Assembly (NCBI RefSeq): GCF_000423365.1
Contig: NZ_AUHV01000004.1
Coordinates: forward strand, 372,001 to 436,000
Source: Maritalea myrionectae DSM 19524
GTDB taxonomy: Bacteria; Pseudomonadota; Alphaproteobacteria; Rhizobiales; Devosiaceae
Reading direction: 5' to 3'
DNA length: 64,000 nucleotides
Shown: in pieces, positions 26,418 through 36,177 of the stretch
Layout of the letters: every line of letters begins with the position of its first letter
Numbering within the stretch: the stretch's first letter is position 1
Notes under the pieces: model-generated
Database searches by the model: none
The model's input: the letters and a program-made list of their open reading frames with translations, nothing else
Told to the model about the DNA's origin: nothing
Made by a program: the position numbers and the translations under genes

Positions 26418-29075
26418 CTAGCCAAGACGCGCCAAAGCGGCTTCAACGCGCGCTTTTTTCTCTTCTGCGTCTGTCTTGCGTTGCTTTTGATCATCAATCA
26501 CATGCGCAGGCGCTTTGGACGTGAATTGCTCGTTGGCCAGTTTTTTGGCCACGCCATCAATTTCTTTGTCGAGCTTGCCCAGTTCTTTGTTCAACCGTTC
26601 TTTTTCGGCCGCGATGTCAATCACGCCAGCCAATGGCATGGCGAATGTCGCCTCACCCAGCACGAGTTGAGCAGATTCGCCGGGCACTTCATCAGCAAAA
26701 TCAATGGTTTCAACGCGCGCCAACCGCTTGATCATGGCATCTTGTGTTGCCAGGCGCGCTTTTGTGTCCGCGCTGGCGTCAACAACAACCAACGGTATTT
26801 TTGCGCCCGCGTTCACATTCATTTCCACGCGCAATGAACGGATGCCTGTAATCAAATCGATCATCCAGCCCATCTCAGCTTCTGCGGCTTCATCAACGAG
26901 GTTGCCCAGTTCAGGCCATTCGCTCACGATCAGCAGTTTTTCGCGTGCTGGGCCATTTTGCCCTGTTTGCGCCCACAATTCTTCGGTCACAAACGGCATA
27001 AACGGATGCAAAAGCTTCAAGATTTGATCCAGTGTGAACGCTGCTGTAGCGCGTGTTTCGGCTTTCAACGCCTCGTCATCGCCGTTGAACACAGGTTTAG
27101 CCAGTTCAACGAACCAGTCGCAGAACGTGCCCCAAACGAAGTCATATGCTGCGTTCGCAGCTTCATTAAAGCGGAACGCTTCCAAAGACTTTTCAACTTC
27201 CGCCACTGTTTTGGCTGCGCGGCTTAAAATCCATTTATTGAGCGTTGAATTGACCGTTGTGGGATCATACCCCTCAACACGAACACACTCATTCATCTCC
27301 AAGAAACGCGACGCGTTCCAGATTTTGGTGACGAAGTTTCGGTAGCCTTCAACCCGCGATATGGCGAGTTTCAAGTCACGTCCCTGCGCGGCCATGGCCG
27401 CCAGTGTGAAGCGGGTTGCATCTGCGCCATACTCGTCGAACAGCGTAATCGGGTCGATCACATTGCCTTTGGTCTTGGACATTTTTTGTCCATGCTCGTC
27501 GCGCACCAATGCGTGCACATAGACATTTTCAAACGGCTCTTCATCCATAAAGTGGATGCCGAACATCATCATCCGAGCCACCCAGAAGAAGATAATGTCA
27601 AAGCCCGTCACCAAAGTCGTTGTCTGATAATAGGTTTCGAGTTCTGGCGTTTTATCGGGCCAACCCAGAGTTGAAAATGGCCAAAGCGCTGAAGAGAACC
27701 AGGTATCCAAAACGTCTTCATCGCGTTTGATTGGGGTTGGCGCGCCATAATGCGCATCAGCCAAAGCCTGCGCTTCAGCTTCATCCTCAGCCACGAAATA
27801 TTCGCCGTCTGGCCCATACCATGCCGGGATTTGGTGGCCCCACCACAATTGCCGCGAAATACACCAAGGCTGGATGTTTTCCATCCAGGCATAATAGGTG
27901 TTTTCCCAATTTTTCGGCACAAATTTGGTGCGGCCCTCTTTCACGGCAGCCAAGGCAGGCTTGGCCAGTGTTTCGGCGTCCACATACCATTGGTCTGTCA
28001 AATAGGGTTCGATCACGACCTGCTTCGACTTTTCGTCGTGAGGCACGGAAATGACTTTGTCTTCCACTTCCACCAATACGCCCATGGCGTCGAGGTCGGC
28101 GACGATCTTTTTGCGGGCCTCAAAGCGATCCAAGCCACGATAGGCTTCTGGTGCCTCATCGTTGATTTTGGCATCAGCGGTGAAAATATTGATCTGCTCG
28201 AGATCGTTACGCTTGCCCACTTCAAAGTCATTAAAGTCGTGCGCTGGCGTGATCTTCACTGCGCCAGATCCCTGTTCAGGATCGGCATGTTCATCGGTAA
28301 CAATCGGGATTTTGCGGCCGGTCAGTGGCAGCACAACCATCTTGCCAACAAGGTGCGTGTAGCGCTCGTCGTCCGGGTGAACTGCAACACCAGTATCGCC
28401 CAACATAGTTTCAGGCCGCGTCGTGGCCACAACAATGGTCTCATCCGTTCCTTCAATTGGGTACCGAAGATGCCACATGTGGCCGTTGATCTCGATGTTT
28501 TCCACTTCGAGATCAGAAATGGCTGTTTGCAAAACCGGGTGCCAATTTACCAAGCGCTTGTCTTTGTAAATGAGGCCCTGCTTGTGCAGCTCGGTGAACA
28601 CTTTGATCACAGCGCGAGAAAGACCATCGTCCATTGTAAAGCGTTCGCGTGACCAATCGGCGGATGCCCCGAGACGGCGCAGTTGGCTCACAATAGTGCC
28701 GCCAGACTGTTCTTTCCATTCCCAGACTTTTTCAAGGAATTTCTCGCGACCCATTTCGCGGCGCGATGGCAATTGCTGTTCCATCAGCTTGCGTTCAACG
28801 ATCATTTGCGTGGCAATGCCCGCATGGTCGGTGCCCGGTTGCCACAGCACGTTTTTGCCGCGCATCCGCTCAAACCGCGTGATCATATCTTGTACGGTAA
28901 AGGTCAGGGCGTGACCCACATGCAAGTCACCGGTCACATTTGGGGGCGGCATCGGAATGCAGTAGCTTTCTGCTCCCTCTTTGGCGCCTGCGCCAGCGGC
29001 AAATGTGTCTTGTTGAACCCATTCATCATAAATGCGGCCTTCAACATCTTGCGGGTTATAATTTTTATCGATCAT
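26418..29075 (-). CDS. valS: Valyl-tRNA synthetase
   Basis: 885 aa from the ATG at 29075 (MIDKNYNP); AAAGG is 11 bases upstream, whereas upstream in-frame ATGs at 29084 and 29102 are poorly spaced. Class I synthetase with the HIGH-type motif VTGDLHVGHALTF, an editing domain (about 200-380), a KMSKS loop in HGQKMSKTKGNVIDP and a C-terminal coiled coil (EKERLNKELGKLDKEIDG). It is 92 or more bases from the upstream popZ gene, same strand. Confidence 0.96.
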   Translation of the reverse strand: MIDKNYNPQDVEGRIYDEWVQQDTFAAGAGAKEGAESYCIPMPPPNVTGDLHVGHALTFTVQDMITRFERMRGKNVLWQPGTDHAGIATQMIVERKLMEQQLPSRREMGREKFLEKVWEWKEQSGGTIVSQLRRLGASADWSRERFTMDDGLSRAVIKVFTELHKQGLIYKDKRLVNWHPVLQTAISDLEVENIEINGHMWHLRYPIEGTDETIVVATTRPETMLGDTGVAVHPDDERYTHLVGKMVVLPLTGRKIPIVTDEHADPEQGSGAVKITPAHDFNDFEVGKRNDLEQINIFTADAKINDEAPEAYRGLDRFEARKKIVADLDAMGVLVEVEDKVISVPHDEKSKQVVIEPYLTDQWYVDAETLAKPALAAVKEGRTKFVPKNWENTYYAWMENIQPWCISRQLWWGHQIPAWYGPDGEYFVAEDEAEAQALADAHYGAPTPIKRDEDVLDTWFSSALWPFSTLGWPDKTPELETYYQTTTLVTGFDIIFFWVARMMMFGIHFMDEEPFENVYVHALVRDEHGQKMSKTKGNVIDPITLFDEYGADATRFTLAAMAAQGRDLKLAISRVEGYRNFVTKIWNASRFLEMNECVRVEGYDPTTVNSTLNKWILSRAAKTVAEVEKSLEAFRFNEAANAAYDFVWGTFCDWFVELAKPVFNGDDEALKAETRATAAFTLDQILKLLHPFMPFVTEELWAQTGQNGPAREKLLIVSEWPELGNLVDEAAEAEMGWMIDLITGIRSLRVEMNVNAGAKIPLVVVDASADTKARLATQDAMIKRLARVETIDFADEVPGESAQLVLGEATFAMPLAGVIDIAAEKERLNKELGKLDKEIDGVAKKLANEQFTSKAPAHVIDDQKQRKTDAEEKKARVEAALARLG

Positions 29076-29194
29076 TTTGCCCATTACCTTTTGCCCGCCC
29101 AAAATGCATGAGCGGGAGAAAAATTTGTCTATTGGGTTTAAAAGCGAAGCTGGGTGGTCAAGTCAACCGCAAAGCGGCCAATTTATGTTCGCGA

Positions 29195-30193
29195 TCAGCG
29201 CTTTCCGCGTGAAACACGTTCAATTTCGCGCTGCACAAGCTGTTCGACCACGCCAGGCAGGTTTTCGTCCAACCAAGACTTCAGCATCGGCCGCAACATT
29301 TCGCGGATCAAGTCCTCGATGGTTTGTCCCTGCTTTTGCGACATAATCAAATTGTCGAGCTGGCTAAACGCGTGGCTTGAGGCTGCCTGTGCTGTTGGCT
29401 CCAAAAGGCTATCAGCGATATCGGCAGATAAATTCTTGTCAGGCAACGGGCTCTCAGGCTCAGGTGCAGCGGGTGCTGGTGTCGGCTGGGCCGCCGCCTC
29501 TTCAGTCACCATTGATGACATCGAGGGTTCTTCTGGCTCATCGCTTGGCAAATCGTCGTCAATGCCCATGCCTGCCAGCGATGTATCTTCGCCGGATTGG
29601 TCTTCCGTATCATCATCATTGATGAATGCGATGTCGTCCGGCACCACTTGCGAAACATCATCTGGCACAGAATCTTCAATTGATTTTGCAACATCATCCA
29701 ATGATGGGCTGTCGTCGCCGCCAGAAGCTTCTTGCAACAAAAGAGAGGCCATATCCATCTCTTCGTCGGGTGTTGGCACAACTGCGCCGGGATCGGCGAT
29801 CAATTCGTCATCTGCCGGATCAGGCTCGCTGTTGCTGTTGGATGGCTTGAGCATTTGATCGATTGAGAGCGCCAAAGGTTCGTCGCTATCGCCTTCCGGC
29901 TCAATTTGCGCAGACTGCGCTTCGGCCAGTGCCTCCGCAGCAACGTCTCTTTTCTCGATTGGTGCTGCCTCGATGTCCGGGTGCGGGCCATCTTCAACTT
30001 CGATGGTTGTTGGGTCGCCCTCTGCGGTCACATCGTCCAAGGCTTCGCTCAATCCGCTGCGCGCTGCCGCCTCGTCGTCGCTTGGTGTAGATGAAGCTTG
30101 TTCGCTCTTCTGCGGCTCGTCATCGGCAATAATTTGTCGGATAGACGATAGGATTTCGTCCATTGACGGTTCTTTAGACGCAGGTCGGTTCAT
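29195..30193 (-). CDS. popZ: PopZ/DUF2497 polar organising protein
   Basis: 332 aa from the ATG at 30193 (MNRPASKEPSMDEILSSIRQ). PopZ is a disordered scaffold that forms condensates at alphaproteobacterial cell poles and tethers chromosome origins. The conserved N-terminal helix DEILSSIRQIIADDE and the C-terminal self-assembly segment LIREMLRPMLKSWLDENLP are intact. The roughly 230 residues between are Asp/Glu/Ser/Pro-rich and longer than the Caulobacter linker (whole protein 177 aa there). tolC - popZ - valS is a conserved order in the class. Confidence 0.88.
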   Translation of the reverse strand: MNRPASKEPSMDEILSSIRQIIADDEPQKSEQASSTPSDDEAAARSGLSEALDDVTAEGDPTTIEVEDGPHPDIEAAPIEKRDVAAEALAEAQSAQIEPEGDSDEPLALSIDQMLKPSNSNSEPDPADDELIADPGAVVPTPDEEMDMASLLLQEASGGDDSPSLDDVAKSIEDSVPDDVSQVVPDDIAFINDDDTEDQSGEDTSLAGMGIDDDLPSDEPEEPSMSSMVTEEAAAQPTPAPAAPEPESPLPDKNLSADIADSLLEPTAQAASSHAFSQLDNLIMSQKQGQTIEDLIREMLRPMLKSWLDENLPGVVEQLVQREIERVSRGKR

Positions 30194-30511
30194 ATTGGCC
30201 TCACCTTCGAGCAACACTCGACATACATTAAACTACTCTTTAAACGCCCGTGCCGCCACATGAAAACGCATGCCAACTGCTTTAAGACGTATTTCGGACC
30301 CAGTTTAAGCAATCGGCAACGTCGCTGCTTTGACATTTGTCACCCGAAACAAGCGATCCATCACCACTCCGGCCCGACAAAATCGCTACCAAACTGCCAC
30401 TAAGTCCTGCGATTCGCGGCAAAACCGCGATTCGCAATTATTATAGTATTGTGATGATAATTTTCCCGTTAGTCCAGAAGCCCACTAAATAGCGGTTATC
30501 CACGACTAGTG
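30194..30511. other. Gene-free stretch between tolC and popZ
   Basis: 318 bases with no open frame of interest. It should carry the popZ promoter on the minus strand. The only structure noticed is the imperfect hairpin at 30408-30436. Confidence 0.5.
30408..30436. repeat. Imperfect 12-bp hairpin between tolC and popZ
   Basis: TGCGATTCGCGG (30408-30419) pairs with CCGCGATTCGCA (30425-30436) with one T-T mismatch and a CAAAA loop. No U-run follows on the minus strand, so it is not a standard terminator for tolC; it may slow or process the transcript, or bind a protein. Confidence 0.4.
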
Positions 30512-31867
30512 TTACTCGCGTAATTCGGCCCAAACATCTTCAATTCTTGCACGATAACCATCGCTAGATTGAATTTGCACTGGCAGATTGAGCGAAGCGG
30601 CATCCAATCGTCCGGTAGCGGCAATAAGCGAAAATGCTGCCACAACACGGTTATACTGAGATGTATAGAGCGCTTCTTTGGCACTGGTTAGCTCGGCCCG
30701 CGCATTGAGCACGTCAAGCGTTGTGCGTTGACCAACATTGCGCTCCTCAATCACACCATCAAGTGCAATTTGACCTGAGCGCACAGCTGCTTGAGCCGAT
30801 TCAATTGCTGCGATTGACGATTGCAGGCCAGACCATGCTGAAATGACGCTTTCTTCAATTTGGTTCGCCGCGTCCTGAGCATCAATTTCAGATTTGATGT
30901 GTCCCAGGTTGGCTTTGCGCGCTGACGCGCCCAGCATGCCACCTTGATAAATTGGAACCGAAAGCGTCAGGCGCAGTGAACCTTGGGTTGCATTTGGCGT
31001 GGCGCCGCCGCCCAAACAATCAATTGCACAAATTGACCCGATCAAATCAAGCGTCGGGCCAAAAGCACGCAACGCGGCTTCGGTGCCGTAGCGTGCGGCT
31101 TCGACTTGCGCACGTGCGGTCAGGATTGCAGGGTGATTGCGGCGTGCGGATTGCAACGCAGAGTCAATGCTTTTGGGCATGACATGACCAAAGCGGAAAT
31201 TTGAGTTTAAGCCCGATGGCTTTGTGCCAATCCAACGCACATATGACGCTTGCGCGGAGCGCAGCGAATTCACCGCAGACTTATAAGACGCCACAGCCTG
31301 TGCCAACCGCGCCTCGGCTTGCGCAACGTCGATTTTTGTCCCCTCGCCCACATTCAGGCGGCTACGCGCATTTTCAACTTGCGCTCGCAAAAACTTCACA
31401 TTGTCGGCGCGCAAAGAAGCAAGATTGGTGTACTGCACAACGTCCATATAGGCGGTTGCGGCCGAAAGAAGCACATTCTGTTCAGTGTTGCGCAGGCCAT
31501 ATTTCGCAGCATCTGCATATGATCGAGCCTGATCAATTTGCGCATTGGTTTGCAGATTGTCGAAAAGCCGCTGATTGTAGGAGATGTTTAGAGTTGTGCT
31601 GCCACTGTCAGTCGTGGTGCCGTTGGTCATGACAAAGCTATATTGCGATGTCGCGGATAGACCGATTTGTGGCCGCAAGCCGGACTTGCGCATCACAATA
31701 TCTTCCGAAGCCATCTTCACGCTAATCATAGCGGATGCGATCGCCGGATTTTTCACATAGGCCCGTGCCAAAGCCTCTGTCAGGCTTTCGGCTTGCGCAG
31801 AACCACTCCATGCAGTCGCAAATAACGCTGCAAAAACAACACTCTTTTTAAGAAACACCTTACTCAC
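30512..31867 (-). CDS. tolC: TolC-family outer membrane efflux protein
   Basis: 451 aa. A signal peptide (about 1-26, ending AQA) precedes two repeats of the outer membrane efflux domain with long coiled-coil helices. SLTEALARAYVKNPAI and the RTTLDVLNARAELTSAKEAL block are typical of the TolC family. It would form the outer membrane duct of type I secretion or drug-efflux systems; no inner-membrane partner is present here. A CtrA-like box lies 51 bases upstream. Confidence 0.92.
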   Translation of the reverse strand: MSKVFLKKSVVFAALFATAWSGSAQAESLTEALARAYVKNPAIASAMISVKMASEDIVMRKSGLRPQIGLSATSQYSFVMTNGTTTDSGSTTLNISYNQRLFDNLQTNAQIDQARSYADAAKYGLRNTEQNVLLSAATAYMDVVQYTNLASLRADNVKFLRAQVENARSRLNVGEGTKIDVAQAEARLAQAVASYKSAVNSLRSAQASYVRWIGTKPSGLNSNFRFGHVMPKSIDSALQSARRNHPAILTARAQVEAARYGTEAALRAFGPTLDLIGSICAIDCLGGGATPNATQGSLRLTLSVPIYQGGMLGASARKANLGHIKSEIDAQDAANQIEESVISAWSGLQSSIAAIESAQAAVRSGQIALDGVIEERNVGQRTTLDVLNARAELTSAKEALYTSQYNRVVAAFSLIAATGRLDAASLNLPVQIQSSDGYRARIEDVWAELRE

Positions 31868-31917
31868 CCCAGTACTTTAATGCCGCCCAGTATGCACATT
31901 TCACCGCACAAATAAAA

Positions 31918-31932
31918 TTAACTTTTCGTTAA
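31918..31932. promoter_or_regulatory. CtrA-like box upstream of tolC
   Basis: TTAA-N7-TTAA exactly (31918-31921 and 31929-31932), the CtrA consensus geometry, 51 bases ahead of the tolC start. About one such eight-base match is expected by chance in 64 kb, so this is only a candidate. Confidence 0.3.
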
Positions 31933-32001
31933 TCGCATATAACGGTTCGATATATCAAGCGCATGTGGCAATTTTGCACACACAGTTCAAGGGCTGGGTG
32001 C

Positions 32002-32658
32002 TTATAAAGTGAATGTTTTTTGTTTTTCGAAAGCAATTAGCTTGGGCACAACCGCATTAAACGCCACACGACGGCTCACGCCCGAAGCTGTTTTCACATA
32101 GCACACCGCGCTTGGCACACCATTTTCAACTTCAACGCATACGAGGCGTCCATCTTGCTTTAACTGCTTGAACAGCTCGTCCGGCAGCTCGTCTACGTGG
32201 CCTTCAATGAAAATCACATCAAACGGCGCTTCTTTTTTAAGCCCGTCCTTCAGTTCGCCAGCCAACACAGCAGCATTGCCAATTTCCAAATCCGCCAAAG
32301 AGTCATTCGCCATTTCGACAAAATCTTCATTGTCGTCCACCGCAACAACAGAGTCGGCAAACTTAGAGATCACTGCGGTGCCGTAACCTGTGTTGCAGGC
32401 GATATGCAGCACCAAGTCGCTTGATTTGATTTCGGCGAGCTGCGCCAGACGTGCCAAATACATGGGCTCCATCATCTTGCGGGCGCCAACAGGATCAAGC
32501 GGCAAGTCTTCGTCGAGATAGGCTAATGGTCTTTTTGCAGTAGGTGCAAAATTTTCCCGCGGGATTTCGCTCATGGCCGCTAAGATGCGATAATCAGTGA
32601 TCGCGTTTGGGCGGAGTTGACAATCCACCATTGCCTTGCGTGCGTTTTCGAAATCCAT
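32002..32658 (-). CDS. Protein-L-isoaspartate methyltransferase-family protein
   Basis: 218 aa from ATG 32658 (MDFENARKAMVDCQLRPN); ATG 32670 with GAGG directly against it is an alternative. The N terminus and LVLHIACNTGYGTAVISKFAD resemble the SAM site of PCMT, but the usual G-x-G-x-G is ACNTGYG and the QLRPN opening marks the tolC-linked subfamily. Activity on isoaspartate is uncertain because a canonical pcm is present at 9470-10135. It lies just upstream of tolC on the same strand. Confidence 0.8.
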   Translation of the reverse strand: MDFENARKAMVDCQLRPNAITDYRILAAMSEIPRENFAPTAKRPLAYLDEDLPLDPVGARKMMEPMYLARLAQLAEIKSSDLVLHIACNTGYGTAVISKFADSVVAVDDNEDFVEMANDSLADLEIGNAAVLAGELKDGLKKEAPFDVIFIEGHVDELPDELFKQLKQDGRLVCVEVENGVPSAVCYVKTASGVSRRVAFNAVVPKLIAFEKQKTFTL

Positions 32659-32840
32659 TGGAGCACCCATCCTCAGAAGTTTATGACCAGTTTGTTCAAT
32701 AGCCATCTTGCCGCCACGATGCAAGACGATATCAGCACTTGCGCGACAAAGGTTTGGCCACACTTCACGAAAACGTGAAATTTTTGAGATTGTACGCTTG
32801 AAATATTTGCTCGTTTGCTATAGCTACCTCCTTCCATTGG

Positions 32841-32914
32841 GGCCACGTGGCGGAGTGGTGACGCAGCGGATTGCAAATCCGTGTACCCCGGTTCGATTCC
32901 GGGCGTGGCCTCCA
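32841..32914 (+). tRNA. tRNA-Cys (GCA)
   Basis: Full cloverleaf: acceptor GGCCACG (32841-32847) pairs with CGTGGCC (32904-32910), discriminator U typical of tRNA-Cys, encoded CCA (32912-32914). The anticodon GCA is in GATTGCAAATC and the T-loop is GGTTCGATTCC. Confidence 0.96.
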
Positions 32915-33007
32915 ATTTCTCCCAATAGATTCAGTAAATTGCATACGTTCAATCCGCTGTGCAATTATCCTCTAGGCAGATGAACCTTTGTCGAGGCACA
33001 ATAAGCT

Positions 33008-33610
33008 ATGGACATTTTTGGCATCATACTAGGTGGCGGCAATGGCGTGCGATTGGGTGGCGTTGATAAAGCGCGCCTTCGACTATCGGGCAACACACTT
33101 TTGCAACATGTGACGGCCAGACTCGAATCGCAGTGCAATTCGATTGTCGCCGTTGGGATTCACCCACAACGCATTGGCGTCAACCTACCAGCAATATCAG
33201 ATGTTTTTCAGCCACCCATTGGACCGCTTGGTGGCATTTACACGGGTGCACTTTGGGCAAAATCCCAAACAAAAGACATTGCCAAGAGCTGGATTCTCAC
33301 AGCCCCCGTGGATGGACCTTTATTCCCCAAGGACTTTTTTTCCCGCGCTTCAGCCATTGATTCTGGTCGTGGCCCCATTATTGGTCGGTTTGGGTCAAAC
33401 CTTTATCCAGTGTGCGGACTATGGCCGCTGGCACATGCACTTAAGATCGCAGATTTGCACAAACAACAATCCGGCAATGCCATTCGGCCCGTCCTGTCAG
33501 CGCTGAACGCGCAAGAACTTGATTTCGAACCATTTTATCAACAGAACCCTTTTATCAACGCCAATCAAATCGGCGATCTATTGCAATTGGCGTCACGGAT
33601 CCGTGGGTAA
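33008..33610 (+). CDS. mobA: Molybdenum cofactor guanylyltransferase
   Basis: 200 aa. Attaches GMP to molybdopterin, giving the MGD cofactor of DMSO-reductase-type enzymes. The nucleotide-binding start is IILGGGNGVRLGGVDKARL, a slight variant of the usual LAGGxSxRMG-x2-K. Also visible: PPIGPLGGIYTGAL and VDGPLFP, the metal Asp region. It stands alone between tRNA-Cys and tRNA-Asn without other molybdenum genes. Confidence 0.88.
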   Translation: MDIFGIILGGGNGVRLGGVDKARLRLSGNTLLQHVTARLESQCNSIVAVGIHPQRIGVNLPAISDVFQPPIGPLGGIYTGALWAKSQTKDIAKSWILTAPVDGPLFPKDFFSRASAIDSGRGPIIGRFGSNLYPVCGLWPLAHALKIADLHKQQSGNAIRPVLSALNAQELDFEPFYQQNPFINANQIGDLLQLASRIRG

Positions 33611-33740
33611 AATGCCTGGATGCATTCGCTGTCAGAAATTTTTCACAAAAAGCCAATTATTTTTTCAAAAAAGGTCTTGGCAAGCGCGATCAAAAACGCT
33701 AAACACCGCCTCACCTACTCGTTAGGTACACACATCGTGA

Positions 33741-33816
<76 letters not shown>

Positions 33817-33885
33817 CTTTTTCCAAAAATATCAATCCGTTGTCGACGCTTATTGATTCTATGTCTGAAGTGGCGTTCGCTATTG

Positions 33886-34584
33886 TTAGAATGGAATGGA
33901 TTGCCCTTCATTGTCATAAAACCCGCCGCTCATTTGCGGTTTGGCTGACAAGATTGTGCGCAATATCTTCTTCGCGGCAACCTCAGCACTTACTTTTTTC
34001 GGGTGGGCATAGCCCGACGTCAATCTGGTATCGACCGTTCCCGGATGGATTGCCAGCAGCGCCGATTCCTGATTTTTCCGCGTCCATTCTATTGAAGCGG
34101 TGCGTATGATTTGGTTGAGAGCCGTCTTGGCCGCACGATATGACACCCAACCACCAAGTTGATTGTCTTCGATTGAGCCAACACGGGCCGACAGGGCCGC
34201 AATCGCGGCTGGGTCGTTGCGGGGCATCAATGGCAAAAGCTGCTGTATCATCATTGCCGGGCCGATGGCATTGAGCGCAAAGTGGTTGGCCATGTTCGCA
34301 GATTCAAGCTCTGCAAAGCGCCGCTCCGGCGGCACACCGTCGATAATCAGCGCGCCGGTCGCAATGATTGCAAGGTTGAACCGACGCCCCTGCTCCTGCC
34401 AATCAGAGAATTGCGGCACGAAACTTTCGGGACGAGTCAAATCGAATTCGGGAAAGTGCTGTCGGTCGAAACTTTCAACGGACGAAAAGTTAGGCTGTGC
34501 GGCCAGTTCAGCTTTCAATGCGCGCCCTATCCCGCCGCTCGCGCCGACAATGATTGCATCTATTTTTTCAACTTGATCCAGCAT
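33886..34584 (-). CDS. Short-chain dehydrogenase/reductase, CsgA-like
   Basis: 232 aa. The Rossmann nucleotide site is IIVGASGGIGRALKAELA and the catalytic set is Ser in ALSARVGS with YRAAK downstream (Tyr-x3-Lys). Size and the NHFALNAIGPAMMIQQLLPL segment fit the C-factor (CsgA) group of SDRs. Substrate unknown. It converges on tRNA-Asn and is followed upstream by an aldehyde dehydrogenase gene on the same strand, 56 bases away. Confidence 0.85.
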   Translation of the reverse strand: MLDQVEKIDAIIVGASGGIGRALKAELAAQPNFSSVESFDRQHFPEFDLTRPESFVPQFSDWQEQGRRFNLAIIATGALIIDGVPPERRFAELESANMANHFALNAIGPAMMIQQLLPLMPRNDPAAIAALSARVGSIEDNQLGGWVSYRAAKTALNQIIRTASIEWTRKNQESALLAIHPGTVDTRLTSGYAHPKKVSAEVAAKKILRTILSAKPQMSGGFYDNEGQSIPF

Positions 34585-34640
34585 AACGGCCTCGCTCTGG
34601 TGTTTATTCCATTACGAAGGGCCGTCATCTGCGGATCAGG

Positions 34641-36074
34641 CTATTTGGGACGCGCGATCAATTTGACTTCTAAGAATTCTTCCAGGCCAAATGTACCGCC
34701 TTCACGACCGATGCCAGACTTTTTATAGCCACCGAATGGGGAGCCAACACCGAGCCCGGCACCATTGATGTGCACCATGCCTGCCCGCAATCGCTTGGCA
34801 ACCCGCATGGCCTTGTCTTCGTCCTGAGTCTGCACAAACGCGGCTAGACCATATTCCGTGTCATTGGCGATTGCGATGGCTTCATCTTCATCCTGAAACG
34901 GAATCATTGTGAGCACAGGACCGAATATTTCTTCTCGCGCAATCCGCATGTCGTTGGTGACGTCAACAAAAATGGTCGGTTTAACGAAATAGCCCTCGTT
35001 CATATGGTCGGGTTTGCCCAAACCACCTGTCAGCAGGGTTGCGCCCTCTTCCATTCCGGCTTTGATGAGTTCTTGCACACGATCATATTGAATATGATTG
35101 ACCAGCGGACCCATATGGTGTCCCGCATCATCGGGATTGCCGACTTGCTGTTGCTCTGCGGTTTTCAGTGCAACTTCTTTGGCTTCATCATAAACGCTTT
35201 GCTCCACCAACATGCGCGACGGCGCGTTGCAGGACTGGCCGGTATTGTTAAACATATGGCGGACACCGCGTTTTACCGCATCCGTCAGATCTGAATCGGC
35301 AAAAACAAGGTTCGGCGATTTGCCGCCCAATTCCAACGCAACTTTTTTCACGCTGTCAGCGGCATCTTTGCTCACCGCGGCACCTGCGCGGGCCGAGCCG
35401 GTGAACGACATCATGTCGATATCCGGGTGACGCGACATGGCCGCGCCCGCCACGGGTCCTTCGCCGTTGACCAGATTGAACACGCCTTTGGGCACACCGG
35501 CTTCTGCCAAAATTTCGGCATAAAGCATCGCATTAAACGGAGTATATTCGCTGGGCTTGAGCACCATGGTGCAGCCTGCTGCCAATGCAGGCAAAACTTT
35601 CAGTGCAATCTGATTAATCGGCCAGTTCCAAGGTGTGATGAGACCACAAACGCCAATGGGCTCCCGGTTCACCAAATCACCGTTCATCAATGTATGTTCG
35701 AATTCAAATGTGCCCAGCGCCCGCATGATCCCATCGAGATGGCTTTCCCCCACAGCGGTTTGCGGCCCGTAGGCGAGATGGCGCGGGGCGCCCAACTCCA
35801 TCTGAATCGCATGGGCAACTTCATCGCGGCGCTTGCGATACACCGACAGAATTGATCGCAACAAATCTTTGCGTTCGGCGATGGTTGTGCGGGAGAATGA
35901 TGGGAAGGCGTCCTTCGCGGCCGCCACAGCGGCGCTCACCGCAGCCTCATTCGCCAGTGCGATGCTGCCAATCGGCTCTTCCGTCGCCGGGTTCAACACC
36001 TCAAAGGTTTCGGCTTGCTCGGCTTGCACCCAATCGCCATTGATAAAGAATTCATGTCTTTTCCAGAAGGTCAT
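34641..36074 (-). CDS. NAD(P)-dependent aldehyde dehydrogenase
   Basis: 477 aa from ATG 36074, chosen for GGAG eight bases upstream. The catalytic Cys is in NNTGQSCNAPSRM, the general base Glu in LELGGKSPNLVF, and the NAD fold motif is FTGSARAGAAV. It is divergent from puuA-puuB with an intergenic gap of about 100 bases, so it may oxidise gamma-glutamyl-aminobutyraldehyde as PuuC does. This is a context inference; many ALDHs of this clade act on other aldehydes. Confidence 0.9.
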   Translation of the reverse strand: MTFWKRHEFFINGDWVQAEQAETFEVLNPATEEPIGSIALANEAAVSAAVAAAKDAFPSFSRTTIAERKDLLRSILSVYRKRRDEVAHAIQMELGAPRHLAYGPQTAVGESHLDGIMRALGTFEFEHTLMNGDLVNREPIGVCGLITPWNWPINQIALKVLPALAAGCTMVLKPSEYTPFNAMLYAEILAEAGVPKGVFNLVNGEGPVAGAAMSRHPDIDMMSFTGSARAGAAVSKDAADSVKKVALELGGKSPNLVFADSDLTDAVKRGVRHMFNNTGQSCNAPSRMLVEQSVYDEAKEVALKTAEQQQVGNPDDAGHHMGPLVNHIQYDRVQELIKAGMEEGATLLTGGLGKPDHMNEGYFVKPTIFVDVTNDMRIAREEIFGPVLTMIPFQDEDEAIAIANDTEYGLAAFVQTQDEDKAMRVAKRLRAGMVHINGAGLGVGSPFGGYKKSGIGREGGTFGLEEFLEVKLIARPK

Positions 36075-36177
36075 TGGCGATTCTCCTTTACTCACCTACA
36101 GTTTGCAATAATTGATAATTGATTTGCTGCGTATCGGAAATGGTGCGTCAGAGAATAAAGAACAGCAAGGCTGAATT

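Noticed and set aside
27750-28652. 300-codon plus-strand open frame inside valS
   Set aside because: Antisense shadow of valS, no recognisable domain, rich in His, Phe and Arg as such shadows usually are.
30228-30243. TTAA-N8-TTAA near popZ as a CtrA box
   Set aside because: The spacer is eight bases instead of seven.
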